DNA of 64,000 nt from Kineosporia rhizophila (GTDB lineage: Bacteria > Actinomycetota > Actinomycetes > Actinomycetales > Kineosporiaceae). The notes beneath the pieces were generated by a model. The model was not told the origin of the DNA, did no database searches, and worked only from the letters and a program-made list of their open reading frames with translations. This document shows positions 1 through 7,987 of the stretch, in pieces. Within the stretch, counting starts at the first letter, position 1; every line of letters starts with the position of its first letter. Location: the NCBI RefSeq assembly GCF_021277265.1, contig NZ_JAJSOH010000003.1, positions 186,001 through 250,000 of the forward strand. The letters are read 5' to 3'. The position numbers and the translations under genes were made by a program.

Positions 1-44
1 CGGACGAAGCCGAACAGGGTCTGCCCGGGGCCGGGGCCGGTCAT
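1..44 (-). CDS. 5' end of an unknown leftward gene, cut by the window edge
   Basis: An ATG on the minus strand at 44 overlaps the stop of the next gene as ATGA, the usual sign of translational coupling in this genome. Only about 14 residues are visible (MTGPGPGQTLFGFV), too few to name a family. The -LFGF- stretch is like the first helix of some MarR proteins, but that is only a guess. Confidence 0.4.
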   Translation of the reverse strand, partial: MTGPGPGQTLFGFV

Positions 45-421
45 TCGGAGGCCGCCATCTCGCGGCACACCTGGGCCAGTTCGAGAGCGGATTCGAGGTC
101 GGGGAGGCGCAGGGCGGCCGTCACCTTGGTGCCGGAGACGCGGAACACCGTGGCCACCCTGGTCTCGGCCGTGCTCTGCGGCCAGGTGGCATCCTCCTCG
201 ACGACGATCAGCCGATCGTTCACCGGATGCCACGAGCGGGGAAGGAGCTGGATGCCGGAACGCTGCACCCACTCGGAGAACTGGGCGGGCGTGATCGAGC
301 CGGCCCCCTTGGGCCCGAGGACCACGATCGGATCGCCCACGGCCTGCGCGGACCGCTCTGGGTCAGCGCTGTTGACGCTTGTGTGCCACTCTTCGACGGC
401 GGCTCGGAGGTCGGTCTGCAT
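41..421 (-). CDS. Small conserved hypothetical protein, possibly NTF2/SnoaL-like fold
   Basis: This 126-residue protein has no signal peptide or membrane segment. It opens with an amphipathic helix (MQTDLRAAVEEWHTSVNSAD), then alternates short strands and helices with a middle stretch holding two tryptophans, as in small SnoaL/NTF2-like folds. The family call rests on this general layout, not on a catalytic motif. It is the last complete gene of the leftward run, 57 bp after the hydroxyacid dehydrogenase. A perfect 11-bp inverted repeat lies just upstream of its start, so it may have its own promoter. It overlaps the next gene by ATGA. Confidence 0.6.
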   Translation of the reverse strand: MQTDLRAAVEEWHTSVNSADPERSAQAVGDPIVVLGPKGAGSITPAQFSEWVQRSGIQLLPRSWHPVNDRLIVVEEDATWPQSTAETRVATVFRVSGTKVTAALRLPDLESALELAQVCREMAASE

Positions 422-427
422 GAACAG

Positions 428-452
428 AACTGTATGCGATACGCATACAGTT
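428..452. promoter_or_regulatory. Perfect 11-bp inverted repeat, candidate operator
   Basis: Arms AACTGTATGCG (428-438) and CGCATACAGTT (442-452) are exact reverse complements around a 3-bp spacer. The element lies 7 bp upstream of the start codon at 421 and is markedly more AT-rich than its surroundings. Size and symmetry fit a dimeric TetR- or GntR-type operator. The regulator is not identified and could be the gene cut at the left edge. Confidence 0.6.
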
Positions 453-477
453 TGTCTGGTCGGATGTCAGGCTGGAT

Positions 478-1398
478 TCAGGGGCGGGAATTCCACCAAT
501 GGACGATCGTGCGGGCCGGCTGCTCCTGGTACACCGTGAGCGAGCCCTGCGACAGGTAGCCGACGTGCGGGGTGACCACGGTGCGGGGATGGTTGCGCAG
601 GGGGTCGTCGAGAGCAGGTGGCTCGCCGGTGAGGACATCGAGCCCGGCGCCCCGTAGCCGGCCCTCGTCGAGGGCGGCCAGAAGGGCCTGCTGGTCGATG
701 ATCTCGGCGCGGGAGACGTTGATCAGGCTCGCCCCGGGCGGCATCTCCCTGAGCTGGACAGGCCCGAGTAGCGCGCGGGTTTCGTCGGACAGGGGCATGT
801 GCACGGAGAGCACGTCGCTGGCCGAGATCAGTTCGTCGAAGCTGACGGGGAGCACGCCGTCGGGGGCCGGGACGTAGGGGTCGTAGCCGATCACGCGGCC
901 GAACAGGGGCTGGGCGAGGCGGGCGAACTCGGCGCCGATCCGGCCCAGGCCCAGAACGCCCACGGTGCAGGAGGAAAGGCGCCGGGGCATGTGCTGGTAG
1001 GCCTCGGACCAGGCGCCGGCGGCGACCTGCTCGGTGACCCTCAGCCCACGCTCCACGGCCAGCACCAGGGCCAGGGCGTGCGCCGCGACCTCTTCGGTGG
1101 CGGCGCCGAACAGGGGCTGGATCTGCACGCCGTGACGCTCGGCCGCCTGCAGGTCGACCATGTCGGCCCCGGCCGAGGTCAGGGCCACGAACTTCAGGTC
1201 GGGCACCTGGGCGAAGAACTCCTCGCCGAGGTGGGCGTAGCCGCCGACGGCGGCCACCGCTCGCCGGGCCGATTCCGGCACGGCCGGGTTGACGTCGAGT
1301 TCGAGAACCTCGACGTCGAAACCGGCCTGGGTGAGCAGATCGACGGCGGGGCGGGGGTCGAGGTCGGAGACGTCGGTCAGCAGGGCCAGGGGTCTCAT
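478..1398 (-). CDS. D-isomer-specific 2-hydroxyacid dehydrogenase
   Basis: This 306-residue cytosolic enzyme should interconvert a 2-keto acid and a D-2-hydroxy acid with NAD(P)H. The Rossmann motif VGVLGLGRIG is at about 146-155. The family Arg (NVSRAEIID), Glu (GAGLDVLTGEP) and His (VVTPHVGYLS) are all present in order. Length is usual for the family. The ATG overlaps the stop of the M20 hydrolase gene as ATGA, so it belongs to the leftward guanidino/ureido operon. There it could reduce or oxidise the keto acid left after the nitrogen groups are removed. Substrate unknown. Confidence 0.85.
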   Translation of the reverse strand: MRPLALLTDVSDLDPRPAVDLLTQAGFDVEVLELDVNPAVPESARRAVAAVGGYAHLGEEFFAQVPDLKFVALTSAGADMVDLQAAERHGVQIQPLFGAATEEVAAHALALVLAVERGLRVTEQVAAGAWSEAYQHMPRRLSSCTVGVLGLGRIGAEFARLAQPLFGRVIGYDPYVPAPDGVLPVSFDELISASDVLSVHMPLSDETRALLGPVQLREMPPGASLINVSRAEIIDQQALLAALDEGRLRGAGLDVLTGEPPALDDPLRNHPRTVVTPHVGYLSQGSLTVYQEQPARTIVHWWNSRP

Positions 1399-2639
1399 CC
1401 CGAGACCCCGTCCAGCGCTCCCTCGGCCAGTTCACCTGCGATGTGGCTGAACACGTCGAGGCCGGCGAGCAGGTCTGCGTCGATCGTGTACTCGTGCTCG
1501 TTGTGCGAGAGGCCGTCGACCGAGGGCACGAAGACCAGCACGGTGGGCACGATGTTCTTCATGTTCGTGGCGTCGTGCCCGGCCAGGGTGACCAGGCGGT
1601 GGTGGGTGTGGCCGGTGGCCTCGGCGGCGCGCTCGGTCAGGGCGATGGCCTCACCGGCGAACGGTCCGCTCTCCCAGATCGACTTCCCGACGATCTCGAC
1701 GGTGCAGCCGGTGCGCGCCTCGATCGCCTTGATCTGCTCGGTCAGCCGCTCGAACGCCACGTGCAGGACGGAGCTCTCGGGGGCCCGTAGATCGGCCAGG
1801 AGCTGGACCTCCCGGGCGATGGCGACGGGGGAGTTGGGCAGCACGTCGAGTTCGGCGACGGAGGTGTGCAGTTGCTCGACCTCGAAACCGTCGCACAGTT
1901 CCCGCACGGCCACGATGAACAGGGCGGCCGCGAGCAGGGCGTCGCGCCGGTCGGCCATCCGGGTGGAGCCGGTGTGGGCCTGTTCGCCGCTGATCAGGAT
2001 CTCGTACTTGTAGGCGCACCAGGTGCCTTCGACCACGCCGATGGTCTTGCCGAGTTCTTCGAGGATCTTGCCTTGCTCGATGTGGATCTCGGCGTAGGCG
2101 GCGATCGGGAAGCGCCGGGCCTCGCCCCGCCCGCCGATCAGGTCGAGCGCCTGGGCCACTGTGACGCCGTTGCGGTCGGTGGTGGCCAGGGCCTTCTCCA
2201 AGGGCAGCACCCCGGTGAACACGGCGCTGCCCATCATGCTGGGCTTGAAGCGCGAGCCCTCCTCGTTGAACCAGTCCACCACGGCCACGTTGTAGGCCGG
2301 GGTGGTGCCGGCGGCCTGGTGGTTCTGCACCACGCGCAGGGCGGCGTGGGCGGCGCTGAGCACCCCGTAGGCGCCGTCGTACTTGCCGGCCAGGGGCTGA
2401 CTGTCCAGGTGCGAGCCCATCAGCACGTAGGGCGCGTCGGGGGTGAAGGTGTAGAGGCCGAAGATGTTCCCGATCTCGTCGGTGAACACCTCGAAACCGT
2501 TGCCCTGCAGCCACTGGGTGAACCAGGCCCGGGTCTGGGCGTCCTCGGCGGTGGCGGCCTGGCGGTCGACCCCGCCGCCGGGAGTGGCGCCGAAGGTGGA
2601 CATCTGGTTGAAGTCGTCCAGGAAGTTCATCGTGCTCAC
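1395..2639 (-). CDS. M20-family Zn-dependent amidohydrolase (allantoate / N-carbamoyl amino acid hydrolase type)
   Basis: This 414-residue protein matches the allantoate amidohydrolase/beta-ureidopropionase/hydantoinase-C branch of peptidase M20. Metal-binding landmarks are GSHLDSQPLAGKYDG and WFNEEGSRF, followed by the dimerisation lid (ISGEQAHTGSTRM) and a late GHDATNM histidine motif. These enzymes split ureido groups into amine, CO2 and ammonia. The chosen GTG at 2639 overlaps the upstream stop as GTGA; an ATG at 2630 is the alternative. It sits directly after the deiminase-type enzyme, whose expected product is a ureido compound, a natural hand-over. Function follows from family; the exact substrate is inference. 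Confidence 0.85.
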   Translation of the reverse strand: MSTMNFLDDFNQMSTFGATPGGGVDRQAATAEDAQTRAWFTQWLQGNGFEVFTDEIGNIFGLYTFTPDAPYVLMGSHLDSQPLAGKYDGAYGVLSAAHAALRVVQNHQAAGTTPAYNVAVVDWFNEEGSRFKPSMMGSAVFTGVLPLEKALATTDRNGVTVAQALDLIGGRGEARRFPIAAYAEIHIEQGKILEELGKTIGVVEGTWCAYKYEILISGEQAHTGSTRMADRRDALLAAALFIVAVRELCDGFEVEQLHTSVAELDVLPNSPVAIAREVQLLADLRAPESSVLHVAFERLTEQIKAIEARTGCTVEIVGKSIWESGPFAGEAIALTERAAEATGHTHHRLVTLAGHDATNMKNIVPTVLVFVPSVDGLSHNEHEYTIDADLLAGLDVFSHIAGELAEGALDGVSG

Positions 2640-3649
2640 ACCCAGTCCCGCTGCAGTTCCATGGTCGAGCAGTGCAGCCCGCCGCCGTTCTTGAGGATCT
2701 CGCGGTAGGGCACCGTGATCACCTCCACGCCGTGCTGGTCGGCCAGCATCTCGGCCGTGCGCGGCAGGTGGTCGGGCATGACCACCTTGCGCCGGTCGAG
2801 CACCAGCAGGTTGCTGGCCCATTCCTCGCGCGGGTCGACCAGAGCGAGCTCGACCCCGAGCTCCTTCAGGGCGGACATGTAGTCGTAGGGCGCCAGGCGG
2901 GGGTTCACCAGAGCCAGGTCGTCGTCGATCATAGACGAGCACATGTCCAGGTGGATCAGGTAGCCCGGCAGCGAGACCCGGTGCAGGGTGATGCCGCGGT
3001 CGGCCAGGATGTGCGCGAGCTGGCGGTAGCCCTCCACGTTGCAGCGCACCGAGGTGCCGAAGAACGCGGTGTCCGGGCGGACCTTCACGAACGTGCCGCC
3101 CTCGACCAGGCCGGAGCCGGTGATCGTGCCGAAGATCGGCATCCCGGCGGCGGCCACGGTGGCGGCGATCGAGGGTTCCTCGCCGCGCCGCACCCGGGCG
3201 GCCAGGCGGCCGATCACCGCGCCACCGGGCACGGTGATCAGCGGGTCGCGGGTGTAGATGGACTTGGTGTAGCTGCGCGGCATGTCGGGGGCGAAGTGCA
3301 CCTCGACCCCCTGCCCGCGCAGCACCTGCACGAACTGCTCGTACTCGGCGGCCACCCGCTCCAGGTCGGGCAGCTCGGAGCCGGTCCAGTACCAGCGCCG
3401 GTCCGGGTCGACGAAGGCGTCCATGTCGGCGTCGTAGGCGTCGGCGCGCACGTCGGCCAGGCCGGTGCTGGGCCGGCGCATCAGCACCGAGCGCAGCTTG
3501 CCCACCTCGTCCTTCGCGCCCCAGCGCCGGCCCCAGGTGGCGGTCATCTCCCCGGCGTCCTCGAAGGCCGGGAAGGCCTCGGGGCCGAGGAGTTCGTGGA
3601 AGCGCCCGTCCGAGATCTCGGAGGTGGTGTCGGTGGTCTGAGCAGTCAT
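2636..3649 (-). CDS. Arginine deiminase / amidinotransferase-fold enzyme
   Basis: A 337-residue protein of the guanidine-modifying superfamily. The catalytic Cys is C327 in GGGLHCSTMEL near the C-terminus, with an upstream HLDMCSSM histidine motif and an EGGTF motif, as in arginine deiminases, DDAH and glycine amidinotransferases. Members either hydrolyse a guanidino group to a ureido group plus amine or ammonia, or transfer the amidino group. Lying between a guanidino-keto-acid decarboxylase gene and a ureido hydrolase gene, a deiminase-type role is favoured. RBS AAAGGAA precedes the ATG. The substrate could be arginine, a methylated arginine or another guanidino acid. Confidence 0.85.
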   Translation of the reverse strand: MTAQTTDTTSEISDGRFHELLGPEAFPAFEDAGEMTATWGRRWGAKDEVGKLRSVLMRRPSTGLADVRADAYDADMDAFVDPDRRWYWTGSELPDLERVAAEYEQFVQVLRGQGVEVHFAPDMPRSYTKSIYTRDPLITVPGGAVIGRLAARVRRGEEPSIAATVAAAGMPIFGTITGSGLVEGGTFVKVRPDTAFFGTSVRCNVEGYRQLAHILADRGITLHRVSLPGYLIHLDMCSSMIDDDLALVNPRLAPYDYMSALKELGVELALVDPREEWASNLLVLDRRKVVMPDHLPRTAEMLADQHGVEVITVPYREILKNGGGLHCSTMELQRDWV

Positions 3650-3664
3650 GACGGTGGTTCCTTT

Positions 3665-3724
3665 CGGGCGTTCAGGGGCCGGGCGTTCAGAAGCCGGGCG
3701 TTCAGGAGCCGGGCGTTCAGAAGC
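3665..3724. repeat. Four tandem copies of a 15-bp unit
   Basis: The unit CGGGCGTTCAGRRGC occurs four times head to tail at 3665, 3680, 3695 and 3710, varying only at two purine positions. It fills the gap between the decarboxylase gene and the deiminase gene. On the coding (minus) strand each unit holds an in-frame TGA, and the decarboxylase stop lies in the fourth unit. It looks like slipped-strand expansion of a gene's last codons. Confidence 0.85.
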
Positions 3725-5291
3725 CGGCGGCGACGACGACGGTGACCGAGTCGGCCCGCAACGCCTCGTGCAGCGCCTGGCGCAGGGCTTCGGGGTTGTC
3801 GACCTTCACCGCGTGGGCGCCGAAACCGCGGGCGATGGCGGCGTGGTCGAACGCGGTGACCTCGGTGTCGACGCGCGTGGCGGCGGCCCGGTCGAAGGAG
3901 TCACGGATCTCGCCGTAGCCCCGGTTGTCCCAGATCAGCAGGGTCAGCTGGCGTTTCAGGTCGACCGCGGTGGCCAGCTCGGTGAGGGTGAACAGGCTGC
4001 CGCCGTCGCCGGCGATCGCCAGTACCGGCCGCCCGGGCTCGGCGATGGCGGCTCCGACTGCCATCGGCAGGGCCGCCCCGAGCGTGCCCAGGCCGTAGGT
4101 GGCCGTCCAGGCCGAGGGCTCGGGCGGGGAGAGGTAGTGGTGGGCGGTGTAGGCAAGCTGGGTGGAATCCAGTACCACGGCCGTGTTCTCGGGAAGGGCC
4201 TCGGACAGCGCGTCCAGCCAAGGGAAGTGCCCCTGGGACTGTTCGGTCCAAGCGACGTCCTCGCGAGCGTCCTTAGTTCGTTCTGGGCCCCTCAGCGCGG
4301 GTTCCCGCGTGATCAGAGCGGCCAGCGCGCTGAGCGCGGCATCGGCGTCGGACTGGATGGCCACCTTGGCGGGCATCGGGGCGTGGAGGTTGGCCGGGTC
4401 GATGTCCACCCGGATCAGGGCGCCGCCGATCCGGATCTCGCTGCCGGTGTAGAGCACGTCGGTCTCAGAGAACTCGGTGCCCACCGCCAGCACGACGTCG
4501 GCCTCGCGCAGCAGGTTCTGGGTGCCCTGGAACGGCAGCAGGGTGCCGACTGCCAGCGGGTGGCTGCTGGGCAGGAGTCCAGCGGCATTGCCGGTAGTGA
4601 CGACCGGGGCGCCGACGAGTTCGGCCAGCTCGCGTACCGTTTCGCCCGCTGCGCGGGCTCCGCCGCCGGCGAGGATCACCGGGGTGCTCGCCTGGGTCAG
4701 CAACGCCGCTGCCGCCTCAAGGGCTTTGGAGTCGAGATTGGGGACGTCGGTGCTCTCGTCGGCGACCCGGGTGAACGGGCCGTCGATCTCGGTGGTGAGC
4801 AGATCGATGGGCACCGCGATGTGAGCCGGCCGCGGGCGGCCGGTGGTCATCGCCTTCCAGGCCTTCGCGACCAGCGCGGGCAGCTCCTCGGCGCTGTGCG
4901 CGAGCCAGGAGTGTTCGGTGACCCCGGCCACGGCCATCACCTGGTCGCGGATGTCGTGCAGCGGACCGCGTTCGCGCCCGAGCAGGTCCGAGCGCGTGGC
5001 GGCGGTGACGTACAGCAGGGGGATCGAGTCGTGCCAGGCCTGGGCGAGCGGGGTGAGGGCGTTGAGCACTCCCGGTCCGGTGACCAGGACACAGACCCCG
5101 GGCCTGCCGGTCTGGCGCGCGTACGCGTCGGCCATGAACCCGGCGCCCTGCTCGTGGCGGGCCGGCTGGGTGGAGATGCCGGCCTCGGCGAAACCGCGGT
5201 AGAACTCGATGGTGTGCACGCCCGGGATGCCGAAGACGGTGTCCACACCGTATTCGCGCAGCAGCAGGGCCAGCGCGTGGCCAGCTCGCAT
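3717..5291 (-). CDS. ThDP-dependent 2-oxoacid decarboxylase, 5-guanidino-2-oxopentanoate decarboxylase type
   Basis: The 524 residues show the acetolactate-synthase-like three-domain layout: an N-terminal PYR domain with the activating Glu in RHEQGAGFMADAYAR (E47), a central domain, and a C-terminal PP domain with GDGGSLFTLTEL followed by the WDNRGYGEI asparagine that completes the ThDP/Mg motif. The N-terminal sequence resembles AruI of the arginine transaminase pathway, which turns 5-guanidino-2-oxopentanoate into 4-guanidinobutanal and CO2. The strong RBS GGAGT precedes the ATG, 12 bp after the ABC ATPase gene. The specific substrate is inferred from resemblance and from the neighbouring guanidine-modifying enzyme. 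Confidence 0.75.
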   Translation of the reverse strand: MRAGHALALLLREYGVDTVFGIPGVHTIEFYRGFAEAGISTQPARHEQGAGFMADAYARQTGRPGVCVLVTGPGVLNALTPLAQAWHDSIPLLYVTAATRSDLLGRERGPLHDIRDQVMAVAGVTEHSWLAHSAEELPALVAKAWKAMTTGRPRPAHIAVPIDLLTTEIDGPFTRVADESTDVPNLDSKALEAAAALLTQASTPVILAGGGARAAGETVRELAELVGAPVVTTGNAAGLLPSSHPLAVGTLLPFQGTQNLLREADVVLAVGTEFSETDVLYTGSEIRIGGALIRVDIDPANLHAPMPAKVAIQSDADAALSALAALITREPALRGPERTKDAREDVAWTEQSQGHFPWLDALSEALPENTAVVLDSTQLAYTAHHYLSPPEPSAWTATYGLGTLGAALPMAVGAAIAEPGRPVLAIAGDGGSLFTLTELATAVDLKRQLTLLIWDNRGYGEIRDSFDRAAATRVDTEVTAFDHAAIARGFGAHAVKVDNPEALRQALHEALRADSVTVVVAAGF

Positions 5292-5303
5292 CAGAGGTAC
5301 TCC

Positions 5304-6071
5304 TTAGTGCATGTGGGCGAGGAAGCGGCGGGTGCGCTCGTGCTCGGGGGAGTCGAAGAACTGCTCGGGCGGGGCCTGTTCGACGATCTGGCCGGAGTCG
5401 AACAGCGCCACCTCGGAGGCCACGCTGCGGGCGAAGCGCATCTCGTGGGTGACCACGACCATGGTCATCCCGTCGGAGGCGAGCTTCTCCATCACGTCGA
5501 GCACCTCGCGCACCAGTTCCGGGTCGAGGGCGGAGGTGGGCTCGTCGAACAGCATCAGCTGGGGCTTCATCACCAGGGCGCGGGCGATCGCCACGCGCTG
5601 CTGCTGGCCGCCGGACAGCTCGGCCGGGTAGGCGTGCGCCCGGCTGGACAGGCCGACCCGCTCGAGCATCTCCAGGGCCTGCTCGCGGGCCTCCTTCTTG
5701 GGCACCCTGAGCACGGTGGTGAGCCCGGACATCACGTTGCGGGTGGCGTCGAGGTGCGGGAAGAGGTTGAACTTCTGGAAGACCATGCCGATCGCGGTGC
5801 GCTGGCGGGCCAGCACGCGCTCGGGGGCGGGCCGCATCTGCAGTGGGCCGCCGACCACGCCGATCGGCTGGCCGTCGAGCAGGATGCTGCCGGAGTCGGC
5901 CGGCTCGAGCAGGCTGATCAGCCGCAGGATGGTCGACTTCCCGCTGCCGGAGGGGCCGAGCAGAGCCTTGACCTGACCGCGCTGGACGGTGAAGTCGACG
6001 CCCTTGAGCACCTCGACCTCGTTGTAGGACTTGTGCAGGTTCTGCACCTGCAGCAGCGGCTGGGGCTTCAT
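5304..6071 (-). CDS. Polar amino acid ABC transporter, ATP-binding protein
   Basis: This 255-residue ATPase has Walker A GPSGSGKST (39-47), signature LSGGQQQRVAIARAL and Walker B LMLFDEP, and matches the GlnQ/HisP family that drives polar amino acid import. Reading can continue open further upstream in frame, but the ATG at 6071 is chosen: it overlaps the permease stop as ATGA and begins the conserved domain. A short insert between the Walker A region and the Q-loop (about residues 65-85) is common in GlnQ-type proteins. It should work with the permease and lipoprotein encoded just upstream. Confidence 0.93.
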   Translation of the reverse strand: MKPQPLLQVQNLHKSYNEVEVLKGVDFTVQRGQVKALLGPSGSGKSTILRLISLLEPADSGSILLDGQPIGVVGGPLQMRPAPERVLARQRTAIGMVFQKFNLFPHLDATRNVMSGLTTVLRVPKKEAREQALEMLERVGLSSRAHAYPAELSGGQQQRVAIARALVMKPQLMLFDEPTSALDPELVREVLDVMEKLASDGMTMVVVTHEMRFARSVASEVALFDSGQIVEQAPPEQFFDSPEHERTRRFLAHMH

Positions 6072-6817
6072 GCGGGGACCTTCTCCTCGGCCGTGGGAGC
6101 GCCGGCGCGGTTCAGTGCCGGGAAGCGGCGCTTGGCGCGGGTGGACGTCCAGCGGTAGCGGCGCTCGACCCGGGTCTGCACCAGCATCAGGGCGGACACG
6201 ATGACCAGGTAGTACACGGTGGCGGCGGCGTAGTACTCGGCGTAGCGGAAGGTCACGGCCACGCCCATCTGCGCGGTGGTGAGCAGTTCCTGCAGCGAGA
6301 TCACGCTGGCCAGCGAGGTGTACTTGACCATGCCGATGAACTCGTTGCCGGTGGGCGGGATGGCCACCCGGATCGCCTGCGGCAGAACCACCTTGAACAG
6401 CACCTGGGCGCGGGTCATGCCCAGGGCGCGGGCGGCCAGCTCCTGGCCGTCGTCGACGCTGAGCAGGGCCGAGCGGATGATCTCGGCCATGAACGCGCCC
6501 TCGGCCAGGGCCAGGCCGACGAAGGCGGCCAGGAACGGCGTGTACCACTCCTCGCGGAAGACCGGGTTCAGCTGGGGCAGGCCGTTCCAGAGCATCAACA
6601 GCAGCAGCAGGGCCGGGATCGCCCGGAAGAACCAGATGTAGCTGGTGCACAGCGCCCGCAGCGGGGCCAGTTTCGAGGACTTGCCCAGGGCCAGACCGAA
6701 ACCGATGACCACGGCGCCGATCTGGGCGGCCACGGCGAGGGTGAGCGAGAGCAGCGCGCCGCGCACGAACGCCTCGGACGTCAGCTGCTCGAAGAAGATG
6801 GTGGAGTCGAATTCCAA
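6068..6817 (-). CDS. Polar amino acid ABC transporter, permease
   Basis: A 249-residue HisM/GlnP-type membrane protein with about five hydrophobic segments. The EAA loop that docks the ATPase is clear: ELAARALGMTRAQVLFKVVLPQA. The N-terminal transmembrane helix (GALLSLTLAVAAQIGAVVIG) is typical. It is the only permease gene here, so a homodimeric translocator is likely. It lies between the substrate-binding lipoprotein gene (61 bp upstream) and the overlapping ATPase gene. Confidence 0.93.
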   Translation of the reverse strand: MEFDSTIFFEQLTSEAFVRGALLSLTLAVAAQIGAVVIGFGLALGKSSKLAPLRALCTSYIWFFRAIPALLLLLMLWNGLPQLNPVFREEWYTPFLAAFVGLALAEGAFMAEIIRSALLSVDDGQELAARALGMTRAQVLFKVVLPQAIRVAIPPTGNEFIGMVKYTSLASVISLQELLTTAQMGVAVTFRYAEYYAAATVYYLVIVSALMLVQTRVERRYRWTSTRAKRRFPALNRAGAPTAEEKVPA

Positions 6818-6878
6818 GGAGGGACCTCCGCCCCGTGGGCCGGCGGCCTGCGTTCAGGCCGGCCGCCGGCTGTGCGGA

Positions 6879-7739
6879 TCAGTAGACGTCGAGGGACTCG
6901 GTGCTCAGGCCGTACTTCTCGGCGATCTTGCCCAGGGTGCCGTCCTCGTGCAGGGCCTTCAGCGCCTCACCGAGCGGGGCGGTGATCTCGGCGTCCTTGT
7001 TGGCGAATATGCCGAACTCGGTGCTGGGCGGGAAGAATCCCTCCACCAGGCGCAGCTTGCCGTTGCTCTTCTTGACGATGTCGACCGCGGCCACGTCGGT
7101 CTCGATCAGCGCGTCGGCCTTGCCGTTCATCACTGCCAGCACGGTGTCGGCGGTCTTGGGGTACTGCTGCACCGAGGTCTTGGTGGCGCCGCACTCGCCT
7201 GCGATGTCCTGCGCCATGGTGAGGTTCTCGGAGGCGTTCTGCCCGGTGATGGTCAGGCCGCAGAGGTCGGAGTTCTGGGTGGGCGCCAGGTCGGTGGACT
7301 CGCCCAGGATCAGCGCCGGGCCGGTCTGCATGTAGGAGACGCCGTCGAGCACGGCGGTGCGCTCCTCGCTCATGTACAGGCCGCCGGGGATGATGTCGCA
7401 GCGGTTCGACTGCAGGCCGGGCTGCAGACCCTCGAAGGTGGTGACCTGGGTGGCGAACTCCAGGCCCCAGTAGGAGGCCAGGGCCCGGGCGGCGTCGGCG
7501 TCGAAACCGATGATGTCGCCGGAGGTCCCGTTCTCGTAGTACTCCAGCGGCGGGTACTCCGGGTCGATGCAGACCGTCAGGGTGCCGTCCTTCACCAGCC
7601 CGGCGGGGGCAGCCGCCTGGGCCTCGACGACGGCGGCGCTGCCGGACTCCGAGGAGCCGGAGTCGGAGGAGTCCGAGCCGCAGGCGGAGACGCCGAGCAG
7701 CGTGGCAGCGGCGGCCGCGGCGATGATGCTTCGCTTCAT
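6879..7739 (-). CDS. Amino acid ABC transporter, substrate-binding lipoprotein
   Basis: The 286 residues begin with a lipoprotein signal ending in LLGVSAC (C20 would be lipidated), then a Ser/Asp/Gly-rich linker. The SBP_bac_3 fold follows, with CIDPEYPPLEYYENG at its start and IGFDADAARALA shortly after. It is the first gene of the leftward operon and sets what is imported. The flanking arginine-type enzymes suggest a basic or guanidino amino acid, which is inference. It diverges from the Lrp-type regulator across 248 bp. Confidence 0.93.
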   Translation of the reverse strand: MKRSIIAAAAAATLLGVSACGSDSSDSGSSESGSAAVVEAQAAAPAGLVKDGTLTVCIDPEYPPLEYYENGTSGDIIGFDADAARALASYWGLEFATQVTTFEGLQPGLQSNRCDIIPGGLYMSEERTAVLDGVSYMQTGPALILGESTDLAPTQNSDLCGLTITGQNASENLTMAQDIAGECGATKTSVQQYPKTADTVLAVMNGKADALIETDVAAVDIVKKSNGKLRLVEGFFPPSTEFGIFANKDAEITAPLGEALKALHEDGTLGKIAEKYGLSTESLDVY

Positions 7740-7835
7740 GGAGGGTCGCTTCCTGTTACGGGACCGGGAGTTACCGAGCGGGTGCAGGGTGGGTAACTGC
7801 TGCGAACGCTAAGTGCCGTTTGTTTCCGTCAGGTT

Positions 7836-7948
7836 CCGAATCATTGCGATCCCACGTCCTGACCACGGATTCGGCTCCGGACGGCGGCGGCTGTGCGATC
7901 GTTTGGGCGTCCGGACGGGGGTCGGGCGAAGGATTCGGATCATTCGCG
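7836..7948. promoter_or_regulatory. Divergent promoter region with two similar motifs, possible Lrp sites
   Basis: The gap between the binding-protein gene and the regulator holds two look-alike stretches: CCGAATCATTGCG (7836-7848) and TTCGGATCATTCGCG (7934-7948), sharing CGRATCATT. Lrp-type proteins bind arrays of degenerate sites next to their own gene, so these are candidates. The match is short and could be chance. Confidence 0.3.
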
Positions 7949-7987
7949 GACCGAAGAATTGGTTGCGCCGATTTTCACGGAGGCCCG

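Noticed and set aside
3665..3724. Tandem repeats as a CRISPR array
   Set aside because: Units are 15 bp with no spacers and no cas genes nearby.
3648..6158. 836-codon open frame on the plus strand
   Set aside because: It lies opposite the decarboxylase and ABC ATPase genes, and its product is a His/Gly/Val-rich composition typical of antisense frames in GC-rich DNA.
5304..6650. Longer start for the ABC ATPase at 6650
   Set aside because: The extra N-terminus would overlap most of the permease gene and lacks any family match; the ATG at 6071 begins the conserved domain with an ATGA overlap.
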